This document shows positions 15,708 through 24,484 of a stretch of DNA of 64,000 nucleotides, one piece after another. Each line of letters starts with the position of its first letter. The stretch's first letter is position 1. A program made the translations under genes and the position numbers. The notes under the pieces were generated by a model. The model was not told the DNA's origin. It made no database searches and was given only the letters and a program-made list of their open reading frames with translations. This stretch comes from Oscillospiraceae bacterium (lineage in GTDB: Bacteria; Bacillota; Clostridia; Oscillospirales; Oscillospiraceae), in NCBI GenBank assembly GCA_017430455.1, contig JAFRMX010000008.1:1-64000 (forward strand), read 5' to 3'.

Positions 15708-17068
15708 GCCGTGACGCCTCCTTCCGAAACAGCCAGCGCTGCATAGCTGGCGATAAAGTGGTCGGCCAAGCCGTCGCCGCCCTCTTCCTTACGGTTTACG
15801 CTCATCACGATGCCTTCCATACTGTCCTTGCCGAAAAACTCACGCGCTTCCTGCGGACTGCCGTAAAAGGCCAGACGGCCGACACGGCCGGAATCTCTTG
15901 CAAGTACGATAACCTTGTCGAAGAGATCGATAACGCGGTCGGGCGTATGGGTGATAACGATAACTATCTTCCCCTCGTCCGCGATCTCGCGAAGCTTGGT
16001 GAAGATCTCGCGGGCGATTACACCGTCGAGCCCGGAGTCGGGCTCATCGAGCACAAACAGCTCGGGATCGGAAACAAGCTCCATTGCGATGGAGATCCTC
16101 CTCAGCTGCCCGCCGGACTTCTTTGTTACAAGGCCTTCCGCGCCTGCGCTCAGACCCAGCAGATCGAGCACCTCATGTACTCTGTTCCTGCGCGCCCGTA
16201 TCTTTGTTCCGCGCGGCAGCCGCAGCAACGCCGCGTCATCCACTGTACGGATCACGGTGTCGTTCCCGCGTATCAGGTTTTTCTGAGGAACAAAGCCGAT
16301 ACGGTATTTCATCCGTTTGTAGTCACGGTATATGTCTGCTCCGTTGAGAGTCATCCTGGCTTTCGCTTTCTCGTAACCGATGATGGCGTTTACGAGCGTT
16401 GTCTTGCCTGAGCCTGAGCCGCCAAGCAGCATAACAAGCGAGCCGTTGGGGATGTCCAGAGAGATGTCTTTGAGAAGGTAACGCTTTTTCAGAAAGTCTT
16501 TAGCGGTGCGCTCATACAGGTCCACACTCAGCCCCGTTTCGCTTGCAGTAAGGGAATGAACGCCTTCTGCGCCGGCGATCTCCGCGGGTGACGTGCCCGC
16601 CACCCATTCTTCCTGCATTGGGAGATCTTTCGGCTGGTATTGCTTGCCGAATCCCAGTATCAGTACAGGGATCCATTCTGCGATCAGCCAGAGGAGTATC
16701 CAGCGCGTTTTCAGTCCGAACACGTGAATGAGACGAATGAAAAAGCGGATCCGGTAGACATAGAGCATCACTATCAGGATGAGCACCGCGAGGCTCAACG
16801 CTATGGAGAGATTTTCGTTTTGAATTGTATAGTTGGAATCCACGAAGTAAAAAATGTCGATCAGGATCTCCACGACGCCGCATACGATTCCCTCCCTGGC
16901 CATATCGAGGCTGTTTCCCAGCGCCATGTATCGCAGGCCGGGTACCCAGGCCATCCAGCGATGTTTCCAGTTCAGTTTTTCCGACAGCTTCCATAAACCG
17001 ATAGAGAACAGCGCCCAAAGGAAGATCGATCTCAGCTGACTGCTTAAATAGGTTTGAAACACAGCCAT
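15704..17068 (-). CDS. ABC transporter ATPase with an N-terminal membrane domain
   Basis: 454 aa in two parts. Residues 1-150 form about four membrane spans (DUF5684-like motif WMAWVPGLRYMALG, not tested). Residues about 180-430 are an ABCG-type nucleotide-binding domain: Walker A GGSGSGKTT, Q-loop FVPQKN, signature SGGQLRR, Walker B LFVLDEPDSGLD and switch His in ITHTPD. A membrane domain placed before the ATPase is unusual because the partner gene already supplies an ABC-2 permease. AAAGGTGG precedes the ATG at 17068. Divergent from feoAB; the 242-base gap 17069-17310 shows no clear Fur-type box. Confidence 0.88.
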   Translation of the reverse strand: MAVFQTYLSSQLRSIFLWALFSIGLWKLSEKLNWKHRWMAWVPGLRYMALGNSLDMAREGIVCGVVEILIDIFYFVDSNYTIQNENLSIALSLAVLILIVMLYVYRIRFFIRLIHVFGLKTRWILLWLIAEWIPVLILGFGKQYQPKDLPMQEEWVAGTSPAEIAGAEGVHSLTASETGLSVDLYERTAKDFLKKRYLLKDISLDIPNGSLVMLLGGSGSGKTTLVNAIIGYEKAKARMTLNGADIYRDYKRMKYRIGFVPQKNLIRGNDTVIRTVDDAALLRLPRGTKIRARRNRVHEVLDLLGLSAGAEGLVTKKSGGQLRRISIAMELVSDPELFVLDEPDSGLDGVIAREIFTKLREIADEGKIVIVITHTPDRVIDLFDKVIVLARDSGRVGRLAFYGSPQEAREFFGKDSMEGIVMSVNRKEEGGDGLADHFIASYAALAVSEGGVTA

Positions 17069-17310
17069 ACAAAAACCACCTTTGATATTAAAAAGTATTG
17101 ATTACTTTGCTTAATGTATCATAAACAAACGACTTTTCCAATTCTTTTTTCAGCCAACCAGGCCGGCACGAACCGCAAAATTCTTATTGATCAAATTCTG
17201 TTCTTGCAATTCGACCTTTTTGGTGGTAAGTAATAAGCGATATATATTGTCGGAAGGCAGATGACGTCCGGCAGTATGTTCAATCAGATAATAAAAGGCT
17301 GATAAAGATT

Positions 17311-19650
17311 ATGACGTTAAATGAACTGAAGGTCGGGAGCTCCGCCAGGATCGATTCCGTAGGCGGTGAAGGAGCTTTAAGACAGCATTTTCTGGATATG
17401 GGGGTCATCCCCGGAGCAGAGCTTAAACTGGTCAAGCTCGCGCCGATGGGTGATCCGATGGAACTTCGGATCCGGGGCTATGAGCTTACTCTGCGACTCG
17501 CTGATGCCGAAAAGATCGGCATTACAGAGATCGGAAAAAGTGAGGCTGTCTCTGAAACCGGTGCCCAGCGCAGTAAAAGAGAACATCCTGCTCTGGGCGA
17601 GCCCGGAATACACCATGTAAAAGGGGAGACAGAGCCTCTGCCGGACAGCCACGTGCTGACCTTTGCCCTGGTCGGAAACCAGAACAGCGGAAAGACCACA
17701 CTCTTCAACCAGCTGACCGGCGCGAACCAGCATGTGGGCAATTTTCCCGGAGTCACAGTCGACCGGAAGGACGGTTCCATACGCGGGCATGCAAATACAT
17801 GCATCACCGATCTGCCGGGCATCTATTCCATGTCTCCGTATTCGGGTGAGGAAGTGGTCTCCCGCAATTTTGTGCTCGACGAAAAGCCTGATGCTGTTAT
17901 AAACATTATTGACGTCACAAGTATCGAACGCAGCCTTTATCTTACGATGCAGCTGCTTGAGATGGACAGGCCGATGGTGGTCGCGCTCAATATGATGGAT
18001 GAGCTGACCGGCAACGGAGGCTCTATAGATATCAACACTTTGGAGGAGATGCTCGGAGTTCCGGTGGTCCCCATTTCCGCAGCGAAGAATCAGGGCGTGG
18101 AGGAGCTGATCACACACGATCTGCATATAGCAAAATACCAGGAAAAGCCTGTCAGACAGGACTTCTGCTCCAATGAGGACCACGGCGGAGCCGTCCACCG
18201 CTGTCTGCACGCGGTTCAGACTCTCATCGAGGACCATGTACAGAGAGCGGATTTACCTCTGCGCTTTGCAGCAGCCAAAGCCATTGAAGGAGACTCTATG
18301 GTTCTGGAGCAGCTGGGTCTTGACAAAAATGAGCTGGAGATGTTGGAGCACATCACTCTTCAGATGGAGACGGAACGAGGGCTTGACCGCAACGCCTCTA
18401 TTGCAGACATGCGCTTCTCATTTATTGAAAAGGTCTGCAGTGCCTGCGTGACAAAACCGCATGAGAGCAAAGAGCATATACGCTCCGGCCGGATAGACAA
18501 TCTTCTGACAGGAAAATGGACTGCTCTGCCCATCTTTATCCTCATCATGTCAGCCGTATTCTATCTTACTTTCAACGTGATCGGCGCTTTTCTTCAGGAA
18601 CTGCTGGAAAAAGGCGTCGGAGTCCTGACAGAATGGGTGGATGCAGCGCTTACTGCCGGAAATGTCAATGCCGCCATTCACAGTCTGATCATTGACGGCA
18701 TCTTTGAAGGCATCGGTAGCGTGCTCAGCTTTATACCTATCGTTGTCATTATGTTCTTTTTCCTCTCTCTTCTTGAGGACAGCGGATATATCGCCCGTGT
18801 GGCCTTCGTTATGGACAAGCTTCTGCGAAAGATCGGCCTCTCGGGCCGGAGCATCGTTCCTCTGCTTATAGGTTTCGGATGCTCAGTCCCTGCAGTAATG
18901 GCCACGCGCACCTTGCCCAGTGAGCGCGACCGAAGGATGACGATACTCCTGACCCCGTTTATGAGCTGTACCGCAAAGCTCCCGATATACGCTTTCTTTG
19001 TAAACGCCTTCTTTCCCGCACGCGGAGGTCTAATAATGAGCGGACTTTACGTACTGGGAATCGTATGCGGGATCCTGATCGCTTTTCTGTATAAGGGGAC
19101 CATGTTCAAGGGAGAGGCCGTGCCTTTCGTGATGGAGCTTCCGAACTACCGTCTGCCGAGCGTTCGGTCCACGCTCCAGCTGATGTGGGAAAAAGCAAAG
19201 GACTTCCTGCAAAGGGCATTCTCGGTTATTCTGGTAGCCACTATGGTGGTCTGGTTCCTGCAGAGCTTTGATCTGAGATTCAACCTCGTTGAGGATTCAT
19301 CCCAGAGCATTATGGCGGCAGTAGCAGGTGTGCTTGTCCCACTTTTCAGGCCTATAGGCCTCGGCGACTGGCGGATAGTTACGTCTCTGATCTCAGGCTT
19401 CATGGCAAAGGAAAGCGTTGTTTCAGTCCTGGAGGTGCTCTTTGGTACCCAGGGCGGAGTGGCCGCCGTCATGACTCCCGGAACTGCCGGATCGCTTCTT
19501 ATCTTCAGCCTGCTGTATACCCCTTGCGTGGCGGCCATTGCCTCGATCAGGCGCGAAATGGGCCGTTCCTGGGCTGCAGGCGTCGCTGTCTGGCAGTGTG
19601 TTATAGCATGGATCGCCGCATTTCTCTTCCATCTGCTTCCGATAGTATGA
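17311..19650 (+). CDS. feoB: Fused FeoA-FeoB ferrous iron transporter
   Basis: 779 aa joining two usually separate proteins. Residues 1-75 are an SH3-like FeoA domain (LNELKVGSSARIDSVGG, HFLDMGVIPGAELKL). The G domain follows from about residue 110: G1 GNQNSGKTTLFNQLTG, G2 and G3 in GNFPGVTVDRK and TDLPGIYSM, G4 NMMD. The C-terminal half holds the membrane core with the paired GCSVPAVMATRT and SCTAKLPIYAFF Gate-like motifs. It imports Fe2+ under anoxic conditions. The ribosome site is weak (AAAGG). A small Cys-rich partner gene follows 13 bases later. Confidence 0.96.
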   Translation: MTLNELKVGSSARIDSVGGEGALRQHFLDMGVIPGAELKLVKLAPMGDPMELRIRGYELTLRLADAEKIGITEIGKSEAVSETGAQRSKREHPALGEPGIHHVKGETEPLPDSHVLTFALVGNQNSGKTTLFNQLTGANQHVGNFPGVTVDRKDGSIRGHANTCITDLPGIYSMSPYSGEEVVSRNFVLDEKPDAVINIIDVTSIERSLYLTMQLLEMDRPMVVALNMMDELTGNGGSIDINTLEEMLGVPVVPISAAKNQGVEELITHDLHIAKYQEKPVRQDFCSNEDHGGAVHRCLHAVQTLIEDHVQRADLPLRFAAAKAIEGDSMVLEQLGLDKNELEMLEHITLQMETERGLDRNASIADMRFSFIEKVCSACVTKPHESKEHIRSGRIDNLLTGKWTALPIFILIMSAVFYLTFNVIGAFLQELLEKGVGVLTEWVDAALTAGNVNAAIHSLIIDGIFEGIGSVLSFIPIVVIMFFFLSLLEDSGYIARVAFVMDKLLRKIGLSGRSIVPLLIGFGCSVPAVMATRTLPSERDRRMTILLTPFMSCTAKLPIYAFFVNAFFPARGGLIMSGLYVLGIVCGILIAFLYKGTMFKGEAVPFVMELPNYRLPSVRSTLQLMWEKAKDFLQRAFSVILVATMVVWFLQSFDLRFNLVEDSSQSIMAAVAGVLVPLFRPIGLGDWRIVTSLISGFMAKESVVSVLEVLFGTQGGVAAVMTPGTAGSLLIFSLLYTPCVAAIASIRREMGRSWAAGVAVWQCVIAWIAAFLFHLLPIV

Positions 19651-19663
19651 CGAGGACAGCGGT

Positions 19664-19834
19664 ATGAATCTTCTGGATCTTTTGCTGCTGGTTATCATCG
19701 CCGCAGTTTTCGTTGCCGCGCTGCTTCTTACAAGACACAGCAAAAAAAGCGGGGCAGGCTCCTGTTGCAGCTGCAGCCGTGACTCCTGCGAAGGCTGCAT
19801 TTCCAAGGAACATAAGACAAATATAGTAAAGTAA
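19664..19834 (+). CDS. FeoB-associated Cys-rich membrane protein
   Basis: 56 aa: one N-terminal membrane span (LLDLLLLVIIAAVFVAALLL), a basic turn, then a Cys cluster CCSCSRDSCEGC. This layout and its place directly after feoB match the FeoB-associated small protein family found in Firmicutes and Bacteroidetes, thought to assist Fe2+ handling, like FeoC in enterics. GAGGACAG lies about 5 bases before the ATG. Confidence 0.88.
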   Translation: MNLLDLLLLVIIAAVFVAALLLTRHSKKSGAGSCCSCSRDSCEGCISKEHKTNIVK

Positions 19835-19918
19835 CGTTACATCAGCAACATATTTATGGATATTTCTGCAGGGAAGGTGCTGGAATGAATAAAGGGATAA
19901 GGAGGAGGTCAGGGGCCA

Positions 19919-20797
19919 ATGTTCGAACTGGTCCAGATTACTGAGAACTGCTATTATATCCAGAGCCCCGCTAAGATCGGGCTTGTCAAACTGAACGGAC
20001 AGGACGTCTGCCTGATAGACAGCGGGAACGATAAAGACGCGGGAAGAAAAATACGTCAGCATCTCGACGCCAACGGCTGGAATCTTACAGCCATATACAA
20101 CACACATTCGAACGCGGATCACATCGGCGGCAACAGATATCTTCAGGCTCAGACCGGGTGCAGCATTTATGCTCCCGGAATCGACTGCGCCTTTACCCGC
20201 CATACGGTCCTGGAGCCTTCTTTCCTCTACGGAGGATATCCCTGCAAAGATCTCCGCCACAAGTTTCTTATGGCCCAGGACAGCGATGCGCAGGAACTGA
20301 CCAGGGAGTGCCTGCCTGAAGGTTTTGATATTATCCCTTTGCCCGGACATTTCTTCGACATGGTGGGATTCAGAACTCCCGATGATGTGGTCTATCTGGC
20401 TGACTGTCTTTCCAGCAAAGAAACTCTCGATAAGTATCAGATCGGTTTCATCTACGATATCGGCGCGTATCTGGATACTCTGGAGAAGGTAAAGACTATG
20501 CAGGCGAGAGCCTTTGTGCCTTCCCACGCTGCCTGCTCCGAGGATGTGACAGAACTTGCGCAGTATAACATTGACAAAGTGCTGGAGATCGCGGATAAGA
20601 TCACGGAGATCTGCAGGGAACCGCTCTGTTTTGAGAGTATCCTTCAGAGGCTCTTTTCCGATTACGGGCTCTCGATGAATTTTGAGCAGTATGTACTGGT
20701 GGGGAGTACCGTACGCTCCTATCTCGCCTGGCTAAAGGATACCGGCAAAGTGAAGGTCCTGTTCGAAAACAGCATGCTGCTGTGGGAACGCACGTAA
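19919..20797 (+). CDS. Metallo-beta-lactamase-fold hydrolase
   Basis: 292 aa: an MBL domain (residues 1-210) plus a C-terminal helical, winged-helix-like tail (ILQRLFSDYGLSMNFEQYVLVGSTVRSYLAWL). The zinc motif reads THSNADHIGG (H63, N65, D67, H68), so the second His of the usual HxHxDH is Asn. Later ligands are likely in LPGHFFDMVG, YLADC and PSHAA. The altered motif may change metal use. Substrate unknown. GGAGGAGG lies 10 bases before the ATG. Confidence 0.85.
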   Translation: MFELVQITENCYYIQSPAKIGLVKLNGQDVCLIDSGNDKDAGRKIRQHLDANGWNLTAIYNTHSNADHIGGNRYLQAQTGCSIYAPGIDCAFTRHTVLEPSFLYGGYPCKDLRHKFLMAQDSDAQELTRECLPEGFDIIPLPGHFFDMVGFRTPDDVVYLADCLSSKETLDKYQIGFIYDIGAYLDTLEKVKTMQARAFVPSHAACSEDVTELAQYNIDKVLEIADKITEICREPLCFESILQRLFSDYGLSMNFEQYVLVGSTVRSYLAWLKDTGKVKVLFENSMLLWERT

Positions 20798-20850
20798 CTG
20801 TTTTACAGCTTTTTCGGCTAATAGTTTGTACACAAACGAGAAGGAATAAT

Positions 20851-21996
20851 ATGAAAAAGATCATTTTGGCACCGGACTCGTTCAAGGGTACGCTTTCAGC
20901 AGATGAAGTATGTGCCATAGTAAAAGCCGAGATCGAAAAACTTGACCCCTCTGCCGAAGTGGTATCGATTCCAATGTCGGACGGCGGGGAAGGAATGGTG
21001 TTCTCGTACCTGCGAAGTTTTGGAGGGGAAGAGAGATCGGCAATTGTCAGCGGGCCTGAAGGTACGCCTGTCAGCTGCCCTTACGGAATCTTGCCCGATG
21101 GAACTGCAGTCGTGGAGATGGCAGGCTGCGCGGGGCTTCCTCAGATGATCCATGGCCTCGACCCTTTAGGAGCCACTACCCGTGGTCTTGGAGAGCTTTT
21201 GCGTCTTCTGGAATCTGAGGGAGTGAAAAAGGTCCTTCTCGGTCTTGGAGGAAGCGCTACCAACGATTGCGGTATCGGCATGGCCGGAGCCCTGGGCTGG
21301 ATATTTCTTGATAAAGACAGAAATAAACTCGAACCGTACGCCTATAACCTGAACAAAGTTGAGAAGATTGTTCCGCCGGAGCATCCGATTACTATTCAGA
21401 TTACAGCGGCTTGCGATGTAAAAAACCCGCTATGCGGGCCAGATGGGGCCTCGACAGTCTTTGGCCCCCAGAAAGGTTTGAAGGTCGAACAGATTTTGCA
21501 CCATGACGAAGCAATGTCTCATTTCGCGGATGTTATAAAGCGCGAATTGGGAGCGGATATAAAAGACCTGCCGGGAGCGGGGGCAGCAGGCGGACTCGGG
21601 GCAGGAGTGACGGCATTCTGCGGCGCTGTACTTAAGCCCGGGATAAGTATGCTTCTGGACGCTGCACACTTTGATGATCTTATAAAGAATGCCGACCTAG
21701 TTATTACAGGCGAAGGCCGGCTGGACTGGCAGAGCGCGGAAGGAAAGGTCCCCTCGGGAGTGGGCGAGCGTTGCGCCTTATCGGGAGTTCCCTGTATAGC
21801 ATTGTGCGGATGCCTCGGAAGAGATGCTCAAAAGATACTCGCGCACGGCATAAGTGCGTATTATGCTGCATCCGAGCCCGGGCGGAGCATGGAAGAACTG
21901 AAAAAGACTTGTCGCGGAGATCTCTCGTCTCTTGCCGCCCGTGTTCTGAAATTGTATATTATAACGGATATTTCGGAGAATATGAAGATATCATAA
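20851..21996 (+). CDS. Glycerate kinase (GlxK family)
   Basis: 381 aa, phosphorylating D-glycerate with ATP, usually to 2-phosphoglycerate in this family. Seen: start KKIILAPDSFKGTLSADEV, MSDGGEGM, LLGLGGSATNDCGIGMAGALG, and VITGEGRLDWQSAEGKVPSGV near the C-terminus, all family hallmarks. ATG at 20851 has AAGGAA upstream; an in-frame start at 20782 would add residues unlike the family and lacks a ribosome site. A strong terminator follows, so it is probably monocistronic. Confidence 0.95.
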   Translation: MKKIILAPDSFKGTLSADEVCAIVKAEIEKLDPSAEVVSIPMSDGGEGMVFSYLRSFGGEERSAIVSGPEGTPVSCPYGILPDGTAVVEMAGCAGLPQMIHGLDPLGATTRGLGELLRLLESEGVKKVLLGLGGSATNDCGIGMAGALGWIFLDKDRNKLEPYAYNLNKVEKIVPPEHPITIQITAACDVKNPLCGPDGASTVFGPQKGLKVEQILHHDEAMSHFADVIKRELGADIKDLPGAGAAGGLGAGVTAFCGAVLKPGISMLLDAAHFDDLIKNADLVITGEGRLDWQSAEGKVPSGVGERCALSGVPCIALCGCLGRDAQKILAHGISAYYAASEPGRSMEELKKTCRGDLSSLAARVLKLYIITDISENMKIS

Positions 21997-21997
21997 A

Positions 21998-22030
21998 AGC
22001 AGACACAGTTGAACTGTGTCTGCTTTTTTA
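21998..22030 (+). terminator. Intrinsic terminator after glycerate kinase
   Basis: Perfect 13-bp stem agcagacacagtt / aactgtgtctgct with a single-base loop in the drawn form, followed by six T. Confidence 0.92.
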
Positions 22031-22145
22031 TACAAAGAGAATTAAAATGTAAGTATAATGTGAAAACTGTTGTGCAGTTTACATAAAATTTTGACCGTAA
22101 TTTTGTATACTATTCACAAAAAATAACTTTCTATAAGATACATAA

Positions 22146-22174
22146 TTGACATATTACATAAATTATGTTATCTT
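22146..22174 (+). promoter_or_regulatory. Promoter of the candidate small RNA
   Basis: TTGACA at 22146-22151, 17-bp spacer, TATCTT at 22169-22174, predicting a start near 22181. Confidence 0.6.
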
Positions 22175-22180
22175 TATTCT

Positions 22181-22251
22181 CGCCACTGATGTAACCAGCT
22201 TGTAAGACGCCTTAAATGCGGTAGTGCTGCTGTAGTTTAAGTGGCTTTTTT
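22181..22251 (+). ncRNA. Candidate small structured RNA with its own promoter and terminator
   Basis: About 70 nt lie between a sigma-A promoter and a T run. gccact near the start (22182-22187) pairs with agtggc just before ttttttat, so the whole RNA closes into one domain; an inner helix (ccttaaa with tttaag) supports it. No open reading frame is present and no gene is read in this direction for 950 bases, so it is not an obvious leader. I recognise no known family. Confidence 0.4.
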
Positions 22252-22261
22252 ATGCCCTTTT

Positions 22262-23059
22262 CTAAAAGAAGATCGCGCCCGGGGTATAGATGTATTTCGC
22301 GATCAGTCCGAGTATAAGCAAATGTACCGGATAGAAGAAATAATACCCTATCTGAAGAGGCTTTGTTTTTATAAAGCCTCTTTCTCCGTTATAGAGGAGC
22401 ATAAGGATGAATCCCGGGAAAGCCCAAAGCTCAAACGGGTTTTCATAGCCCAGCACGAAAAAGGCGAGAAGCATTGCGTAGTATTTCCACTTGCCTCTCA
22501 GCAGGCAGAAGAATAACACAACAAGCACCCCTGTTCCGCCATAATCGGTATTGAAAGTCCAGGCAAGCTTACAAATGATATATGAGACCAAGGCTGCAAT
22601 TACGGCAAAACCTGCATATACAAGAACTTTTCTGAACGTAACGGGGCTCTTTCCTTCTTCATTTCGGGCAGCGCCACCCTTTGCGAGAGCATCGGCTTTT
22701 GACTTTATATATGTGATTACTGCCGAAGCGATATAACCGAATAGCAGGGTAAAAATAACATTCTGGTATTCAAAAGCATATCTGTCCAGCTGGCCGTTCA
22801 TAAGATCGAAGGGAGCTTCCGCGATAATGGCAAAAAGGAAGAGCCTCAGCAGATATTTCCATTTGTTGCGGCTGTACTGAAGGCCCTCGCCCATTAGAAA
22901 ACAGAAGACCGGGAAGGCTGTTCTTCCGATCGTTCGGAATATCCAGTAAACATTATTGTCAGCGATTAGGCCTGCTGCGCCTATATGGTCTATGAGCATA
23001 GTTATGCAGGCAACTGTTTTTAAAATAGATCCGCTGATCATCTTTAATCTGTTTTCCAT
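22262..23059 (-). CDS. TraX family membrane protein
   Basis: 265 aa with about eight membrane spans. The start SGSILKTVACITMLIDHIGA and RTIGRTAFPVFCFLMGEGLQYSRN are the classic TraX signatures; the end YYFFYPVHLLILGLIAKYI also fits. TraX N-acetylates F pilin in plasmids, but chromosomal Firmicutes homologues stand alone and probably acylate something else. It is isolated here, with no conjugation gene nearby. Its stop lies next to the small RNA's T run. Confidence 0.9.
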   Translation of the reverse strand: MENRLKMISGSILKTVACITMLIDHIGAAGLIADNNVYWIFRTIGRTAFPVFCFLMGEGLQYSRNKWKYLLRLFLFAIIAEAPFDLMNGQLDRYAFEYQNVIFTLLFGYIASAVITYIKSKADALAKGGAARNEEGKSPVTFRKVLVYAGFAVIAALVSYIICKLAWTFNTDYGGTGVLVVLFFCLLRGKWKYYAMLLAFFVLGYENPFELWAFPGFILMLLYNGERGFIKTKPLQIGYYFFYPVHLLILGLIAKYIYTPGAIFF

Positions 23060-23181
23060 TAGACCGTTCCGTTCCCTTTAGCGTCCAAAGTATTCTATCA
23101 TGGGGAGAAATTCAAATCAACAGAAGAGTTTTTCAGAAAAACTCATTTTAACAGATATTTAATGGATTTTTAAAAAAAATG

Positions 23182-23190
23182 TGCTATAAT
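23182..23190 (+). promoter_or_regulatory. Extended -10 promoter giving a near-leaderless mRNA
   Basis: TGCTATAAT ends only 8 bases before the ATG at 23199, so transcription would begin within about 3 bases of the start codon; no ribosome site fits in the gap. Confidence 0.65.
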
Positions 23191-23198
23191 CGCTTACT

Positions 23199-24458
23199 AT
23201 GAAAAAGAAGTATTTGAAAAATATATTATTATTTGTACTCTGTGCAGTGATTCTTGCAGGAGCTGTGTCCGTTCCTGCCTTCGCGGAGGATACGGAGCCC
23301 GCAGAGGAGGAGAATTCGATCTCCTATGAGGAGATAAACGCAAAGCTCACTGAGATCGCTCTGAGGCGTGAGGAACTGAGCTCGACCGTTGGGGATCTTC
23401 AGGAAAAAATAGCTACTTTAAAGGGAGATCAGGAGACGATCCTGGAGCAGAAGGTCCTGCTCGATGAGAGAGATTCCTATCTAAACGAGCAGATCTCTTT
23501 GAACAACGATATGGTCGATCTCTACAAGGAGATGATCGCGGAAAAGAGCCTGGAAGTCGATGCAGCAAAGGCGAAAGAGGACGAACAGCTCAGGAGATAT
23601 CGCAAAAGAGTTCGTTCGATGGAAGAGAACGGCAGTTACGACTATCTGGGCCTCATCCTCCAGAGCTCTGATCTTGCGGATCTTCTGACTGCACTTGATG
23701 ACATCGGCGAGGTAATGGACAGCGATAAGCGTCTCCAGAAGGCGTATATCGAAGCCCGCAAGGAGACCGAAGAGGTCAAGGCCGAGTATGAACAGGTCAA
23801 AGCAGAGTGTGAGGCAAAGATCCAGACACTGGAGAGCGAACAGACTCAGCTTCAGGAAAAAATGCAGGAGGCATATCAGCTCTTTGCTGCGCTCGCCGAG
23901 GATGTAGAGCTCTATCATGACCAATGGGTCGCTTTAGTAGCACGACAGGCCGCAGAGAGAGCTGCTTTGCAGGCAATGGTCGCAGCTAACAACTCAAATA
24001 CCTCGACCGGCACTGCCTCATCTACAGGAGTTGTAGGAACGGGCAGCCTTATCTGGCCTGTCAGCTCCACCAGAATAACATCCGAGTTCGGGCTCAGGAA
24101 TGCCCCGACTGCCGGCGCTTCATCAGATCACCAGGGAATCGATATCGATGCATTTGCCGATCCGAACCAGGCCGTAAGTGCCGCTGATACCGGTACGGTA
24201 ACCTATGCAGGTTACAGCAGCGGATACGGGAATTATGTCGTGATCGACCACGGAAACGGCACCAGCACGTTGTACGCACACCTGAGTTCATCAAATGTAA
24301 GTACCGGGCAGACAGTCTCTCAGGGAGAGCAGATAGGAAACACCGGACACACCGGAATAGCGACCGGAGACCATCTTCATTTCGAAGTAATGCAGAACGG
24401 AGAAAATGTGGACCCGATGTCGTATTTCGATTCAAGCACTGTCGAATACTATCACTGA
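23199..24458 (+). CDS. Secreted M23 peptidase / murein hydrolase activator (EnvC-like)
   Basis: 419 aa. A signal peptide (KKKYLKNILLFVLCAVILAGAVSVPAFA) leads to long coiled coils (residues about 40-250, with LQEKIATLKGDQETILEQ), a Ser/Thr linker, and a C-terminal LytM domain. Zinc ligands are visible in DHQGIDID (HxGxD) and DHLHFEV (HLH); the family's first His is retained, so it may be catalytic rather than only an amidase activator. It probably cleaves cross-linked peptidoglycan. The gene has an extended -10 box 8 bases upstream and no ribosome site. Confidence 0.92.
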   Translation: MKKKYLKNILLFVLCAVILAGAVSVPAFAEDTEPAEEENSISYEEINAKLTEIALRREELSSTVGDLQEKIATLKGDQETILEQKVLLDERDSYLNEQISLNNDMVDLYKEMIAEKSLEVDAAKAKEDEQLRRYRKRVRSMEENGSYDYLGLILQSSDLADLLTALDDIGEVMDSDKRLQKAYIEARKETEEVKAEYEQVKAECEAKIQTLESEQTQLQEKMQEAYQLFAALAEDVELYHDQWVALVARQAAERAALQAMVAANNSNTSTGTASSTGVVGTGSLIWPVSSTRITSEFGLRNAPTAGASSDHQGIDIDAFADPNQAVSAADTGTVTYAGYSSGYGNYVVIDHGNGTSTLYAHLSSSNVSTGQTVSQGEQIGNTGHTGIATGDHLHFEVMQNGENVDPMSYFDSSTVEYYH

Positions 24459-24484
24459 TGAAAAATACAAGCGAGGTATAGACT

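Noticed and set aside
17069..17310. Fur/DtxR-type operator before feoAB
   Set aside because: No inverted repeat close to a known iron-box consensus was visible in the divergent spacer.
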